Source of the DNA: an uncultured Kingella sp.
GTDB lineage: Bacteria > Pseudomonadota > Gammaproteobacteria > Burkholderiales > Neisseriaceae
Reading direction: 5' to 3'
Length of the DNA: 62,036 bases
NCBI GenBank assembly: GCA_916720425.1
Contig: CAKARD010000001.1
Coordinates: forward strand, 1 to 62,036
Made by a program: the position numbers and the translations under genes. The notes beneath the pieces are model-generated. The model did not search any database and was not told where the DNA came from. It worked only from the letters and a program-made list of their open reading frames with translations. This document shows, in pieces, positions 7,351-17,291 of this stretch (the first letter of the stretch is position 1; every line of letters starts with the position of its first letter).

Positions 7351-9879
7351 TTAAAATACCGTACCTAATTGGAATTGGAAACGTTGAATCAAGTCATTAC
7401 TTTTTTTCTTTAAAGGTACAGCGTAACTTAGTTTAATTGGTCCTACGGGAGAAATCCATGTTAATGCAGCACCTGCAGAATAACGTAACTCTTCTTTAAA
7501 AGTGGATTTATGATCGCTGGTGTAGTAACCGTTTGAACCATAGGGGTTGGAAGCACTGTATGCACTATTGTTGTAAGTATTGCCGTCCCACACACTACCT
7601 GCATCAGCAAATAAACTTAAACGCACGCTTTTACTGTCTTTAATTCCAGGGAAGGGGAATAATAATTCTGCATTAGCGTTAACGGCAAATTTACCACCAT
7701 AGCTTTCAGTATCATATGAACCATCATAGGGATCAATATCATAGACGCGTGGACCCAACGAGCCACTTTCAAAACCGCGTACCGAACCCAGTCCCCCGCC
7801 TGTTTGATTATACATAAATGGTGTTTCTTTGGTTTTACCATAATGCCCACTCATGCCTGCTTGACCATTTAGCATTAAAGTGAAGGTTTTATTTAAGGGG
7901 AAATACCATGTTTGTTGGTGCCCTAATTGATAGTATTGTAAACCACTACCAGGCAGACCTATTTCACCCGTTACATTAGTATTATAACCGCTTGTAGGCC
8001 AGAATCCATCATCAGTAGTATTGCGATACCAGCTTAATAAACCCTTGTAAATCCAGTTGTTTTTACCATTTTCATCTACGAAGCGTTGATAGCGATAAGG
8101 AGCGGGATTATATAAGTTAACGGTCATGCGTTCCACGCCCAAGCCTACATTAATGCGATCATATTCGGTAATGGGTATGCCCATTATTGCTGTGCCACCA
8201 TAACGTGTGATTTTATAATTACGGGGGTTAGATGATAATTTGTGCGGATCATAGACTGAACCAAATAGACTGTAAGTCATGCTTACGCCATCTGGGGTAA
8301 AGTATGGATCGGTGAAGGATAAATTGGCAGATTTGTTTACTTTACTGCGAGATACACCCAATGAGGCAGATTTACCAGTACCAAATAAATTGTCTTGTGC
8401 CACACTGCCTGATAATACTAAGCCATCGTCCTGCGACCAACCTGCAGAAGCATTAATACTGCCTGTAGCGCGTTCTTTTACCTTAATATCCATATCCATT
8501 TGTTGTTCGTCTTCTGGCACGGTGCGTGTTGCAATTTGCACATCGTCAAAATAACCCAATTGACGCAAACGTTGTCCCGAGCGATCAATTTTAGCTTGAT
8601 CATAAGTGGCGGATTCCATTTGGCGCAATTCGCGGCGTACCACTTCATCACGCGTTTTATTATTGCCTGAAATGGTGATATTACGAATGGCAACACGATT
8701 GTTTGGGACAACGACGACATTAATATCTATGTAATTTTTGCCATTTTCTTGATAACGACGGATTTGGCTATCCACTTGGGCATGAGCATAACCCGCACTT
8801 TGTAAGTCGTAACGAATACGAGCCATGGCATCTTGTAAATGAGCACGGTTGCTTAATTTACCTGGTTTGAGATTTTTAAGATGGCTTTGTAATAACGCCA
8901 TTGGCACATCTTTGCTGTCACCCGTTACATTGAGTTGTCCCCAATAATATTTTTCGCCTTCGTGTAATTTTAAAGTCACGCTTTCTTGTTCTTTATCTTC
9001 ACTTAATTGACGTTCTACATCTTCATAATCAATATGAAAGTCAAAATATCCCTTATCATGATAGAAGGTTTCTAAACGTGCTTTGTCTGCGTTAAATTTT
9101 TCCCAAGAAAATACATTGGATTTGGTTGCCCAAGAGACTAAATTTCCATCCGTCAAACGGATAACGCGGCTAAGACGATAATCAGAAAAATGCTCATTGC
9201 CTTCAAAGATAATTTTGCGCACGCGTGTGGTAACACCTTCTTCAATATTAATGGTTACTGCGACACGGTTGCGTGCCAGTTCTTGGACTTCGGGGGTGAT
9301 TTTGACGTTGTTTTTACCTTGTTCGCGATAGGCACCATCTAACGCACGCAAAGCACGTATTAATGCTTCTTGACTGAAAAAATCACCTTTTGCTAAACCA
9401 GATGAGGCCAATGCGGCTGTTGTATCATAGGCAGCACGAGATTCAAATTGTTGCATTTTTTCATCATAATCTACACTGTCTTTTTTACTGTTGACTAAAT
9501 CGGCATCGCTGGCGGCGACTGTACCACGCACGCTAGACATTTGGCGCAAAATAGCATCATTAGGCAAAACTTTTGCCCCTTTAATGACTAGTTCGCTGAT
9601 AATGGGACGTTCTTTTACGGTGATGATTAGTTGATGACCATTTTGTTCTAATAAGACGTTTTCATAAAATCCACTGGCGTACAAACTGCGAATAATGGTT
9701 TCGCCCATGGCTTCAGTATAAATATCGCCCACTTTAACAGGCAAAAGTGAACGCACGGTGGCTTCTGATGTGTGCTGTTCGCCTTCTATGCGAAAATCAC
9801 TAATGGCAAAATCGTCTGCCCATACAGGGGACACCATGCCCATCGAAACCAAAAGTGCGGTTATTTTGTTTATTTTCAT
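7351..9879 (-). CDS. bamA: Outer membrane assembly factor BamA (Omp85)
   Basis: Central component of the BAM complex that inserts beta-barrel proteins in the outer membrane. It has a signal peptide to about residue 21, five POTRA domains (about 24-460), then a 16-stranded barrel ending in the C-terminal Phe signature FQFQLGTVF. The segment NNKTRDEVVRRELRQMES in POTRA5 and GGGLGSVRGFESGSLGP in the barrel lid loop are typical and neisserial in style. At 842 aa it is longer than common homologues of about 800; much of the excess is a polar insertion at about residues 117-158 in POTRA2. It follows rseP by 5 bp. Confidence 0.97.
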   Translation of the reverse strand: MKINKITALLVSMGMVSPVWADDFAISDFRIEGEQHTSEATVRSLLPVKVGDIYTEAMGETIIRSLYASGFYENVLLEQNGHQLIITVKERPIISELVIKGAKVLPNDAILRQMSSVRGTVAASDADLVNSKKDSVDYDEKMQQFESRAAYDTTAALASSGLAKGDFFSQEALIRALRALDGAYREQGKNNVKITPEVQELARNRVAVTINIEEGVTTRVRKIIFEGNEHFSDYRLSRVIRLTDGNLVSWATKSNVFSWEKFNADKARLETFYHDKGYFDFHIDYEDVERQLSEDKEQESVTLKLHEGEKYYWGQLNVTGDSKDVPMALLQSHLKNLKPGKLSNRAHLQDAMARIRYDLQSAGYAHAQVDSQIRRYQENGKNYIDINVVVVPNNRVAIRNITISGNNKTRDEVVRRELRQMESATYDQAKIDRSGQRLRQLGYFDDVQIATRTVPEDEQQMDMDIKVKERATGSINASAGWSQDDGLVLSGSVAQDNLFGTGKSASLGVSRSKVNKSANLSFTDPYFTPDGVSMTYSLFGSVYDPHKLSSNPRNYKITRYGGTAIMGIPITEYDRINVGLGVERMTVNLYNPAPYRYQRFVDENGKNNWIYKGLLSWYRNTTDDGFWPTSGYNTNVTGEIGLPGSGLQYYQLGHQQTWYFPLNKTFTLMLNGQAGMSGHYGKTKETPFMYNQTGGGLGSVRGFESGSLGPRVYDIDPYDGSYDTESYGGKFAVNANAELLFPFPGIKDSKSVRLSLFADAGSVWDGNTYNNSAYSASNPYGSNGYYTSDHKSTFKEELRYSAGAALTWISPVGPIKLSYAVPLKKKSNDLIQRFQFQLGTVF

Positions 9880-9884
9880 GTATT

Positions 9885-11225
9885 TTATCCAATCAAGCGA
9901 GTAATATCATTAAAAAAAGCCAAAATCATCATGGTAAGCATTACCATTAATCCTAAACGTACCCCCAATTCTTGTGTACGTTTACTCAATGGTTTACCAC
10001 GTAATAATTCAGTAGTATAGTAAATCAAATGCCCTCCGTCCAATACGGGAATGGGCAATAAATTCATGACACCCAAGCTAATGCTCACCAATGCTAAAAA
10101 TTCGATATAGGCTTGCCAGCCAATTTGAGCGGTTTTGCCTGCCACTTCGGCAATGGTAATGGGGCCTGAGATATGTGCCAATGATGCTTTACCTGTTACT
10201 AATTTACCAAAAAATGACAAGTTCATGGTGGAATAGTTGATGGTTTTTTGCCAACCCAGCTGTAAAGCTTGAGCTAAGCTTGGATAATAATGATAACTGA
10301 CTTTTTCGTGCCATGCTTTATCTATACCCGCACCCACACCAACACGTCCAATAATTTTATTTTCCAATTCCACACTATCTGGCATCAATTGTGTTTGATA
10401 TTCTTGATTATTGCGTACATAAGTAATTTGCAAATTACGCCCTGCATTTTTTTCTACTATCGCCACCCAATCATTCCATGTGGGTACTGCAATATTATCC
10501 ACACGAATAATGCGATCACCTGCTTTTAAACCTGCTTTATCAGCAGGACTATGGGTTTGTACTACACCAATTTCTTGACTCATTTTAAAAGGAGATAAAC
10601 CTAAGCCAATTTTGCGTTTCGCTACGGCTTTAGCATCGTTTGTACCTGTGGCATTAATAGTACGTATGATGAGGTTACCATCTTGAGTTTTGACTTGTAC
10701 AGGAAGTTCGCCTGTTTCCAAATTTAAGATAATTTTAGTATATGCATCGTTAAAATTATGTACAGGTTCGCCTTGTATACTGATAATTTCATCACCTGAT
10801 ACAAACCCTGCTTTTTGTGCAATAGAAAAAGGAGCCACTTCTCCTACAAAAGGACGAACTTCATTAATCCCCCCTAAACCAAAGCTTAGCCAATATAATA
10901 ATACTGCTAATATTAAATTGGTCAAAGGACCTGCCACCACTACGGCAATACGTTTGAGTGGCGGTTGTTTGTCAAATGCATAGGGTAAATCTTCCGATGC
11001 AACTTTACCTTCACGTGTATCGACCATTTTTACATAGCCCCCAAGGGGAATCATCGATAAACACCATTCTATATTGCGCCATTTTTTAGTAATCAGTCGT
11101 TTACCAAATCCCACCGAAAAGCGCAATACTTTAATGCCACACCAACGAGCAACGATTAAATGTCCCAGCTCATGTAGACTAATTAATAATAAAATTGCTC
11201 CTAAAAATGCTAATAAAGTATACAT
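9885..11225 (-). CDS. rseP: Inner membrane site-2 zinc protease RseP
   Basis: An intramembrane metalloprotease that cleaves anti-sigma factors and remnant signal peptides. The zinc motif HELGH is at residues 18-22 in the first membrane helix; two PDZ domains follow in the periplasm (about 105-290), and the second active-site motif PVLDGGHL is in a C-terminal helix. Length 446 aa is normal. It lies between dxr and bamA, the common proteobacterial order linking isoprenoid, envelope stress and outer-membrane assembly genes. Confidence 0.96.
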   Translation of the reverse strand: MYTLLAFLGAILLLISLHELGHLIVARWCGIKVLRFSVGFGKRLITKKWRNIEWCLSMIPLGGYVKMVDTREGKVASEDLPYAFDKQPPLKRIAVVVAGPLTNLILAVLLYWLSFGLGGINEVRPFVGEVAPFSIAQKAGFVSGDEIISIQGEPVHNFNDAYTKIILNLETGELPVQVKTQDGNLIIRTINATGTNDAKAVAKRKIGLGLSPFKMSQEIGVVQTHSPADKAGLKAGDRIIRVDNIAVPTWNDWVAIVEKNAGRNLQITYVRNNQEYQTQLMPDSVELENKIIGRVGVGAGIDKAWHEKVSYHYYPSLAQALQLGWQKTINYSTMNLSFFGKLVTGKASLAHISGPITIAEVAGKTAQIGWQAYIEFLALVSISLGVMNLLPIPVLDGGHLIYYTTELLRGKPLSKRTQELGVRLGLMVMLTMMILAFFNDITRLIG

Positions 11226-11262
11226 AATGTTTCGAATAGAAATTAAGGTTTGAGAACGGTAA

Positions 11263-11278
11263 ATTATAGTAGATTAAA
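11263..11278 (-). repeat. Correia-like terminal remnant
   Basis: TATAGTAGATTAAA at 11265-11278 directly follows the dxr stop. Read on the minus strand it produces TATAAT (11268-11263), as a Correia end does, and could give rseP a weak -10, but no good -35 is visible. A single short match, so tentative. Confidence 0.25.
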
Positions 11279-12454
11279 TCAGGTTTTATCTACCATAGCT
11301 TGGATTGCTTGGCGCACGCGGTTATCTAACCACAATAATTCTTCTATACTATGGGCAGATTCATGGCTATATAAAGATAAAGCCTGTTCCACCATTTGTG
11401 CAATGGCGGTAAAGCAAATTTTGTTGTCTAAAAATGCCGCTACGGCTATTTCATTGGCTGCGTTGAGTACACAAGGTGCTGCGCCTCCTTGATGCAAAGC
11501 TTGATAGGCTAATTTTAAACATGCAAAATGTTCAAGGTCGGGGGTTTGGAATGTTAATGCAGATAAGGTATCAAAATCTAGTTGGTCTGCACCTGATTCA
11601 ATGCGTTGCGGCAAACCCAAACAATAGGCAATGGGAATGCGCATATCGGGGCTGCCTAGTTGTGCCAATATGCTACCATCACGATAACGTACCATGCTAT
11701 GAATAATAGATTGCGGATGAATGACCACTTCTAAGCGTTTGGGTGGGCATTGAAATAGCCAATGCGCTTCAATCAGCTCTAAACCCTTATTCATCATGGT
11801 TGCAGAATCAACAGAAATTTTTCTCCCCATAGACCAATTGGGATGTTTAATGGCTTGTTCTGGCGTGATGTGAGCTAATTGTGATATGGGGGTATTCAAA
11901 AATGGCCCACCTGAGGCAGTTAAAATAATAGATTGAATGCCATGAGCGTCCAAATTGCCTGCATAATCACGTGGCAATACTTGAAAAATGGCATTGTGTT
12001 CGCTGTCTATGGGCAAGACACGTGCGCCATGCTGTTGTGCTGTTTGCATAAACAAACTGCCTGATACTACCAAAGTTTCTTTATTGGCAAGATAAATGGT
12101 TTTGCCAGATGCTGCTGCTGCCATTGCCGATGGTAAACCCGCTGCCCCTACAATCGCACACATGACCCCTGTGACTTCACTTGCAGAAGCGACATCTATT
12201 AAGGCTTGTTCACCATATAATACTTCGGTATTGCATTGTGCTTGTTGTAATATTTGGTTTAACTGTTGGGCATGATGTGCTTGTCCGACTACCGCAAAGC
12301 GCGGGTGATGTGTTAAACATTGTTGTGCCAAACGTTCGATATTAGCATGACCCGATAATGCAAAAACACGAAAATGTTCTGTATGACGCGCTATGACATC
12401 TAGCGTAGAAACGCCGATACTTCCTGTGCTACCCAATATTGTTAGCGTCTGCAT
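11279..12454 (-). CDS. dxr: 1-deoxy-D-xylulose-5-phosphate reductoisomerase
   Basis: Second enzyme of the MEP pathway: it converts DXP to MEP with NADPH and a divalent metal. The start is set at 12454, where the protein begins MQTLTILGSTGSIG with the nucleotide-binding glycine motif at its very N-terminus; the longer frame from 12496 would add 14 unconserved residues. From here it is 391 aa, the usual length. SEHNAIFQ and MNKGLELIEAHWLF are the metal and substrate regions. First gene of the dxr-rseP-bamA-skp-lpxD operon; cdsA and uppS, often found upstream, are absent. Confidence 0.95.
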   Translation of the reverse strand: MQTLTILGSTGSIGVSTLDVIARHTEHFRVFALSGHANIERLAQQCLTHHPRFAVVGQAHHAQQLNQILQQAQCNTEVLYGEQALIDVASASEVTGVMCAIVGAAGLPSAMAAAASGKTIYLANKETLVVSGSLFMQTAQQHGARVLPIDSEHNAIFQVLPRDYAGNLDAHGIQSIILTASGGPFLNTPISQLAHITPEQAIKHPNWSMGRKISVDSATMMNKGLELIEAHWLFQCPPKRLEVVIHPQSIIHSMVRYRDGSILAQLGSPDMRIPIAYCLGLPQRIESGADQLDFDTLSALTFQTPDLEHFACLKLAYQALHQGGAAPCVLNAANEIAVAAFLDNKICFTAIAQMVEQALSLYSHESAHSIEELLWLDNRVRQAIQAMVDKT

Positions 12455-12697
12455 GATTACTGCTACTAAAAAATCAAAGCCATCATTATACTCCAAGCAA
12501 AGATAAAGGATTGTTAATCCTACCTATCATGAAGTTTTAATCTATATTTAGCGTATCTTACTGTTTTTATATTGTGTATGATGAAAAGATTAAAGGTAAG
12601 GTGGCATGGGTTTAATCCTGCTTTTTTACTATCCAAAAGATAAAAAAAACGTTAGCATATTTACTATTTTCTGCTTAAATTATGAAAGAGAAAACCC

Positions 12698-13753
12698 ATG
12701 AGCATACTTAACCAAGTCACAAAACTCGGACAACAAATCTGGTTAGACAATCTCTCACGCAGTTTGGTTCAAAGTGGTCAATTGGCCACATTTATTACTC
12801 AAGGTGTTTGTGGTGTAACGTCTAATCCTGCCATCTTCCAAAAGGCTTTTGCCCATGATGCGCTTTATACAAGTGAAATTGCTACACTTAAACAACAAGG
12901 CAAAGATGCTAAAAGCATTTATGAAACTTTGGCTATTGCCGATGTACAAAATGCGTGTGATTTGTTCCGTTCGCAATACGATCAATCACAAGGAAAATCA
13001 GGGTTTGTTAGCTTAGAAGTTTCGCCAGAGTGGTCGCATGATGTTACGGGTACGGTTGCTGAAGCCACGCGTTTACATGCTGCCATCAATCGTCCGAATG
13101 TCATGATTAAAGTTCCTGCTACTGATGAAGGATTAAGTGCGTTAACGATACTTGTTGCTCAAGGTATTAGTGTTAATCTCACATTACTTTTTTCGCGCCA
13201 ACAAACACGCAAAGCTTATGCTGCTTATTACGAGGGAATAAAACAACGTTTGGCACAAGGTAGTGATGTTCGTTCTATACAAGTGGTGGCCAGTTTCTTT
13301 ATTTCACGTGTAGACAGTGCTTTGGATTATACCTTGCCTCAAAATTTACAAGGAAAAGTAGCATTATCTTTGGCAAAGGCTGCTTATCGCGATTGGCAAG
13401 ATGAGTTTGCTAGCACTGGATTTTTATCCTTAGCACAGCAAGGTGTAAATAAAGTATCTTTATTATGGGCATCTACAGGTGTGAAAAATCCTGCTTATCC
13501 TGACACTTTATATGTTGATGGCTTAATTGGAGAACATACGGTTAATACGGTACCTGATGCGACTTTGACTGCATTTATGGCTCATGGTACCGCCCAGAGC
13601 ACTTTAACACAAGATCAAGACGCTGCTTTTGATGTATTAGAGCAGGTTGCCAAGTTAGGTATTGATTTAGAAGTGCTTGCGACACGATTGCAAAATGATG
13701 GTTTGGAACAATTTGAGCAAGCATTTGACAAACTACTTGCGCCCTTAGCCTAA
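12698..13753 (+). CDS. tal: Transaldolase
   Basis: Transfers a dihydroxyacetone unit between sugar phosphates in the non-oxidative pentose phosphate pathway; cytoplasmic. The 351-residue protein belongs to the longer transaldolase subgroup found in neisseriae and actinobacteria. It has TSNPAIFQKAF near 40, the Schiff-base lysine in NVMIKVPATDEG and the motif LWASTGVKNPAY. The start is preceded by GAGAAAACCC. The upstream spacer (12455-12697) carries its promoter but I see no clear consensus. Confidence 0.93.
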   Translation: MSILNQVTKLGQQIWLDNLSRSLVQSGQLATFITQGVCGVTSNPAIFQKAFAHDALYTSEIATLKQQGKDAKSIYETLAIADVQNACDLFRSQYDQSQGKSGFVSLEVSPEWSHDVTGTVAEATRLHAAINRPNVMIKVPATDEGLSALTILVAQGISVNLTLLFSRQQTRKAYAAYYEGIKQRLAQGSDVRSIQVVASFFISRVDSALDYTLPQNLQGKVALSLAKAAYRDWQDEFASTGFLSLAQQGVNKVSLLWASTGVKNPAYPDTLYVDGLIGEHTVNTVPDATLTAFMAHGTAQSTLTQDQDAAFDVLEQVAKLGIDLEVLATRLQNDGLEQFEQAFDKLLAPLA

Positions 13754-13764
13754 TCTCACTTAAC

Positions 13765-13798
13765 TAGGGACAATAACGATGTTGATAGATTGTCCCTA
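13765..13798 (+). other. Hairpin after tal
   Basis: A perfect 10-bp inverted repeat, TAGGGACAAT (13765-13774) and ATTGTCCCTA (13789-13798), begins 12 bp beyond the tal stop and ends 20 bp before the next gene. No T run follows, so it may be an attenuator or a 3'-end stabiliser rather than a full terminator. Confidence 0.45.
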
Positions 13799-13818
13799 CC
13801 GCTATTAAAGAGACACCT

Positions 13819-14283
13819 ATGAAATTTATTCACACTTTACTCACTCTTTCACCCAAAGCCATCAGTATGGGATTTATCATGGCAGGGTTATACAATCTTG
13901 TTGGTATTTTGGGTTTTACGCAATTTTTTACCGATCCTACACTTCGTAATACCGATCCTTTAGTTTTTTCGTGGTTAAGTCAAATCGGTATTATTTTATG
14001 GGGTGTGGCATATTTGAGCCAAACCAAGAATTATCGCTATAACCCGATATTAATCAGTGTATTTTGTATAGAAAAAATGTTGTATGCGTTTGCATGGGTT
14101 TTGTGGTTGGTGAAATCAGGCGATATGTTAGGTGCATTATTTCAACAATCTAGCATGATAGGCTTATTTTTTGCAATTTATGGTTTAGGTGATTTTTTAT
14201 TTGGCGTATTCTTTGGCATTATTGTATGGCGTATTATTCACGGTGATTTCAAACGTAAAAAAAACTTGGAGAATAAAGCATGA
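13819..14283 (+). CDS. Uncharacterised small membrane protein
   Basis: I do not recognise this 154-aa protein. It has four hydrophobic segments (about 15-38, 48-65, 78-98 and 110-140) and a short basic C-terminus (FKRKKNLENKA), which suggests a four-helix inner-membrane protein with its tail in the cytoplasm. The ATG is preceded by AAAGAGACACCT, an acceptable ribosome-binding site. Its stop overlaps the cmk start by four bases (ATGA), so the two are translationally coupled, but no functional link follows from that. Confidence 0.7.
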   Translation: MKFIHTLLTLSPKAISMGFIMAGLYNLVGILGFTQFFTDPTLRNTDPLVFSWLSQIGIILWGVAYLSQTKNYRYNPILISVFCIEKMLYAFAWVLWLVKSGDMLGALFQQSSMIGLFFAIYGLGDFLFGVFFGIIVWRIIHGDFKRKKNLENKA

Positions 14284-14939
14284 AGCAACGCGTCATTGCT
14301 ATAGATGGGCCTTCTGCATCAGGAAAAGGTACGGTTGCCGCTTTGGTTGCTGAAAAACTAGGCTGGGCGTATTTGGATTCGGGTGCTTTATATCGCTTAA
14401 CCGCATTGTATGCGCAACAACAAAATATTGCATGGGATAACGAAGTGGACGTTGCCTGCCTTGCCAGTCAATTACCTGCTCAATTTCATGGAAAAAGTGT
14501 CGTGTTAAATGGGGAAGATGTCAGCCAAAATATACGCAGTGAAGCGATTGGAATGGGTGCCTCTATCGTGGCAAAATTGCCCGCTGTTCGTCAGGCTTTA
14601 TTACAGCGTCAGCGTGATTTTTTGACTGAATCAGGTTTGGTTGCTGATGGGCGTGATATGGGTGCTGTGGTTTTTCCCGATGCTGATCTTAAAATCTTCC
14701 TCACCGCTAGCGCACAAATTCGCGCCGAACGTCGTGCCAAGCAAATTGGCGTTAATCTAGATACCCCCGCCTTCACCCAAATACTGGCTGACATCAAAGC
14801 ACGCGATGAAGCTGATTACCAACGCCCCGTTGCACCATTACAACAATTGCCCGATGCCTATTTGTTGGATACTTCACACCTATCCATAGCAGAAGCTGTG
14901 GCACAAGTGATTCATTGGTATCAGGAAAAGCAGATTTAA
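14280..14939 (+). CDS. cmk: Cytidylate kinase
   Basis: Phosphorylates CMP and dCMP for nucleotide supply. The P-loop GPSASGKGT is at residues 9-17, followed by LDSGALYRLTAL, and DGRDMGAVVFPDADLKIFLTAS in the CMP-binding part. Length 219 aa is normal. The start overlaps the preceding membrane-protein gene (ATGA). In many proteobacteria rpsA follows cmk; here a decayed binding-protein gene follows instead. Confidence 0.95.
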   Translation: MKQRVIAIDGPSASGKGTVAALVAEKLGWAYLDSGALYRLTALYAQQQNIAWDNEVDVACLASQLPAQFHGKSVVLNGEDVSQNIRSEAIGMGASIVAKLPAVRQALLQRQRDFLTESGLVADGRDMGAVVFPDADLKIFLTASAQIRAERRAKQIGVNLDTPAFTQILADIKARDEADYQRPVAPLQQLPDAYLLDTSHLSIAEAVAQVIHWYQEKQI

Positions 14940-15112
14940 ACTTAATAAACCAGTATAGTGCTTAGCTTTTGGAAACTCTCTAAAAATAAGCCGACTTGTA
15001 TCATGCATTTATTTTAGGTTGGGCTAATCTGTTTGTTTGCTGTGATAAATTTTATTTTTTATATATAAATTATTGTCATTTCATTTAATAATCATTAAGA
15101 AAGAATATACCT

Positions 15113-15931
15113 ATGCCATAACGCATTCGCTGTATCTGTTCTGTCCGCCTTATTACTGGTGGCATGTTCTGCTGGTGAACAATCTGCTTCTTAAATCTCA
15201 GTTGCTTCTATTCCTACCACCGCAACAGAGAGTGTCGCTGACATCCATGCTGCACAGTCTACTGTTTTGGTTGGTGCGGAATTAAATTTCCCACCTTTTG
15301 GTTTTAAAGCAGATAATGGTCAACCTGCTGGTTTTGAGGTGGATTTATTAAATGCTATTGCCAAAGAAGAAAACTTTGTCATTCAATTTGTTCCTATTTT
15401 GCGTGATAGCTTTATTGAAGGTTTAGAAAATAAAGTTTATCAAGTGGCCGTTGCGGCGATTGCTATTAATGCTGAGCGCAGTAGCCAGATTGATTTTAGT
15501 GATTCTGTTTTGGATTATCAACGCAAAATCTATTTATTAGATAATGAAAAAATAAAGATCTAAAAACAATAGAAGATTTTAAGGGTAAAAAATTGGCAGC
15601 CAGTCGTTCCTTTAATACAGCGCAAGAGATTGTAAGCTCAGAGAGCAATGTGGTTAAAACAGATACATTCTTTTTGGCATTGAAAGCCATGTATCTTGGT
15701 GAAGTAGATGGTACACTAGGTGATAGTCGTGTATTAGAATATTTTTCTAAAAACAATCCTGAAATTAAGACACGTAGCATTTCATTGGGTGAGCAAAAAC
15801 GTGAAATCGCATTTGCCCTGGCTAAAGGTAGTACTGAACTTTTGAATAAAATTAATAGTGGTTTGAGTAAAATTAAAGCCAATGGCACCTATCAGCAAAT
15901 TCTTGATAAATGGTTTGGTGCGACCAAATAA
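15113..15931 (+). pseudogene. Decayed amino-acid ABC transporter substrate-binding lipoprotein
   Basis: A relative of the intact binding protein at 4800-5657, broken in three places. A start ATG at 15113 leads at once into a stop; the true frame resumes at 15120 with a lipoprotein signal ending LLLVAC. An in-frame TAA follows at 15192-15194, after which the reading continues in the same frame to 15563 (mature N-terminus, VLVGAELNFPPFGFKADN). A -1 shift near 15556-15563 then restores the C-terminal half (DLKTIEDFKGKKLAASR onward, to 15931). Stop-codon readthrough cannot rescue two frame changes, so it is most likely inactive. Sequencing error could explain one lesion but hardly three. Confidence 0.8.
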
Positions 15932-16056
15932 CCATGATTGCCCCTTTTTGTTTTCTTGAGCAAAAAGGGTTTTCTTATCTAATGATATAGTAATACTTGA
16001 TTTTCAGTAATTTTACCCCATATAGACAGGCATTCTATTTATTCTAATGAAATATT

Positions 16057-17223
16057 ATGAGCAAAAACTACTATGAAACGTTGGGTGTGAATAAATCAGC
16101 CAGTGAAGATGAGATTAAAAAAGCCTATCGTAAATTGGCAATGAAATATCACCCAGATCGTAATAAAGACAATAAAGAGGCTGAAGAAAAATTTAAAGAA
16201 ATACAAAAAGCTTATGATACCTTGTCTGATCCGCAAAAAAAGGCAGCTTATGATCAATATGGCCATGCAGCATTTGAACAAGCTGCAGGTGGTGCAGGTG
16301 GTTTTGGTGCGGGTGGTTTTGATTTTAGCGGATTTAGCAATTTTGGAGGGGGGAGTTTTCAAGGCGATTTTAGTGATATATTTAGCCAAATGTTTGGCGG
16401 TGGTGGCGCACGTTCACACCAACAAAGCTATCAAGGTGCCGATATCGATTATGCAGTGGAAATTACCTTAGAAGAAGCGGCACGTGGCATAAGCAAAAAA
16501 ATCACCATTCCTACTTATGATGAATGTGATATTTGCCATGGTTCAGGTGCAAAAGCAGGTACACAAGCGAGCACTTGTCACACTTGTGGTGGTAAAGGTA
16601 CGGTGCATGTGCGCCAAGCCATTTTCCAAATTCAGCAAACGTGTCCCACTTGTCATGGTTCGGGTAAAGAAATTAAAGATCCGTGTTCTAAATGCCATGG
16701 TAGCGGACGCGTGAGAACCAGTAAAACAGTAGAGGTCAACATTCCCGCAGGAATTGATGATGGACAACGTATACGCTTAACTGGCGAGGGTGAACCAGGA
16801 ACTCACGGTGCACCTAATGGGGATTTGTATATTCATGTTGCAGTAAAAGCACATGAAACTTTCCAACGAGATCCTAGTAATCCAACCGACTTGCATTGTG
16901 AACTACCTATTAGTTTTGCTACGGCAGCATTAGGTGGTGAGATGGAAGTGCCCACATTAAGTGGCAAAGTAAAATTAACCATTCCAGCTGGTACACAAAC
17001 AGGCAAACGTTTGCGTATTAAAGGTAAAGGCATAAAATCTGTACGCAACAGCAGTTTGGTTGGTGATTTGTATTGCCATATTGTGGTAGAAACACCAATT
17101 AATCTAACGGATCGTCAAAAAGAATTACTACAAGAATTTGAAAGTATTGCTACGGGATTAGAGCGCAATCAAACCCCACGTCAAAAAGGATTTTGGGAAC
17201 GTTTAAAAGATCATTTTGATTAA
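16057..17223 (+). CDS. dnaJ: Chaperone DnaJ
   Basis: Hsp40 co-chaperone that delivers substrates to DnaK and stimulates its ATPase. The J domain carries HPD at residues 32-34; a Gly/Phe-rich linker follows (about 75-125); then come four zinc-finger repeats (CDICHGSG, CHTCGGKG, CPTCHGSG, CSKCHGSG) and the C-terminal client-binding domains. Length 388 aa is full. dnaK and grpE are not adjacent. A good terminator lies 37 bp downstream. Confidence 0.97.
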   Translation: MSKNYYETLGVNKSASEDEIKKAYRKLAMKYHPDRNKDNKEAEEKFKEIQKAYDTLSDPQKKAAYDQYGHAAFEQAAGGAGGFGAGGFDFSGFSNFGGGSFQGDFSDIFSQMFGGGGARSHQQSYQGADIDYAVEITLEEAARGISKKITIPTYDECDICHGSGAKAGTQASTCHTCGGKGTVHVRQAIFQIQQTCPTCHGSGKEIKDPCSKCHGSGRVRTSKTVEVNIPAGIDDGQRIRLTGEGEPGTHGAPNGDLYIHVAVKAHETFQRDPSNPTDLHCELPISFATAALGGEMEVPTLSGKVKLTIPAGTQTGKRLRIKGKGIKSVRNSSLVGDLYCHIVVETPINLTDRQKELLQEFESIATGLERNQTPRQKGFWERLKDHFD

Positions 17224-17259
17224 GTAAATATACGTTAGGTTGCGTATTTTATTAGAGAG

Positions 17260-17291
17260 AAGCCGCTTATATCTATTTAAAGCGGCTTTTT
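17260..17291 (+). terminator. Intrinsic terminator of dnaJ
   Basis: A perfect 9-bp stem AAGCCGCTT (17260-17268) with AAGCGGCTT (17280-17288), continuing directly into a T run. Confidence 0.85.

Noticed and set aside
15113..15931. Two separate small genes or programmed frameshift
   Set aside because: The pieces join into one binding protein only with two frame changes and one stop, with no slippery-site and pseudoknot arrangement evident, so decay is simpler.
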